A stretch of 64,000 bases of DNA, taken from assembly GCA_963580285.1 (NCBI GenBank), contig OY757011.1, positions 205,981,644 through 206,045,643 on the forward strand. Direction: 5' to 3'. The stretch is from Lucinisca nassula (lineage: Eukaryota > Mollusca > Bivalvia > Lucinida > Lucinidae). A model generated the notes under the pieces. That model worked only from the letters and a program-made list of their open reading frames with translations. It made no database searches and was not told the DNA's origin. Both the position numbers and the translations under genes were made by a program. Of this stretch, positions 63,516 to 64,000 are shown one piece after another; position 1 is the stretch's first letter, and each line of letters opens with the position of its first letter.

Positions 63516-64000
63516 TGTCTCCCCCGAAAAAATTTTTTTCGGAGAGACATATTGTTTTGCCCCCGGGCGTCTGTCCGTCTGTCTGTCACACATTCGTGTC
63601 CGCTCTGTAACTTAAAAACCGTTAGAGCTGTCTTCACGAAACTTCGTATAAATATTAATCAGCATTAGACAAGTGCAGTGCGCAAGAACCATAACTCTCG
63701 CATTTATACTTTTTGAATTATCTCCCTTGGAAGTTTGTTGGTATGTATATATGTATGGGCAAATCCTGTCCGGTCAATAACTTTCTTATTTTCTGATGGA
63801 TTTTAAAATTTCTCTGCAGAAATATTAACAACCATAAGACGATGTGTGATGCGCATGAGGCAGGTCGGTACCTCAAAGGTCAAGGTCATACTTAGAGGTC
63901 AAAGGTAAAAAAAGGGGCCTTTTTTTCGTATTTGGTCAATAACTTTCTTATTTTGAGATGGATTTTAAAATTACTTGGCATAATTATTAACAATCATGAG
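63516..64000 (+). mobile_element. Satellite-bearing element, left end (runs off the window)
   Basis: It starts with a hairpin, tgtctcccccgaaaaaa / tttttttcggagagaca (63515-63550), then gtctgtccgtctgtctgtc and units with 'ctcaaaggtcaaggtcatac' and 'aataactttcttattttc' also seen in element F. It is cut by the end of the window, so no right end is available. Confidence 0.6.

Overview
The window is animal nuclear DNA: AT-rich, dominated by repeats, with one recognisable host gene split into small exons by GT...AG introns. The repeat mix suggests a lophotrochozoan, most likely a bivalve mollusc. It includes tRNA-derived SINEs, short elements that enclose satellite arrays and end in a hairpin plus CTAG-T, a DIRS-like retroelement, and piggyBac-, hAT- and Tc1-type elements. 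That assignment is an inference from style; no species marker was seen.

The host gene is cdk1 (cdc2), the mitotic cyclin-dependent kinase, on the + strand. Six coding exons lie at 4576-4732, 18708-18831, 25369-25539, 30562-30725, 50867-51008 and 51519-51623. All junction phases agree, and together they encode about 287 residues, from the glycine-rich loop to the stop. The first exon (start codon and about 12 residues) was not found and probably lies upstream. The introns are about 14.0, 6.5, 5.0, 20.1 and 0.5 kb. The most striking observation is that five of the six exons have one edge tandemly duplicated together with its splice site: ten donor copies after the first exon here, six after the kinase-core exon, two (in frame, +39 nt) after the sixth coding exon, and decoy acceptor copies before two others.

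Layout. 1-4575: SINEs, MITEs and an interspersed repeat. 4576-5526: cdk1 exon and its donor array. 5614-18600: a tandem-headed SINE, MITEs and three satellite-bearing elements (one nested in another). 18641-20366: cdk1 exon, a 105-bp minisatellite, a hAT-like MITE and a SINE. 20826-23300: a decayed LINE inside another repeat. 23840-25215: piggyBac-type MITEs and an array. 25369-25640: kinase-core exon with a donor minisatellite. 25875-28030: a further array. 30562-30725: activation-segment exon. 31262-42670: a DIRS-like retroelement (gag, RT, RNase H, tyrosine recombinase, inverted ends) with at least four levels of nested insertions. 43117-49590: satellite elements and SINEs. 50867-51623: last two cdk1 exons. 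51624-64000: 3' flank with a near-perfect 70-bp palindrome, more arrays and MITEs, and a Tc1-like transposon with perfect 30-bp ends and a broken transposase.

Apart from cdk1, every coding trace belongs to a decayed mobile element. No rRNA, functional tRNA or CRISPR array was seen.
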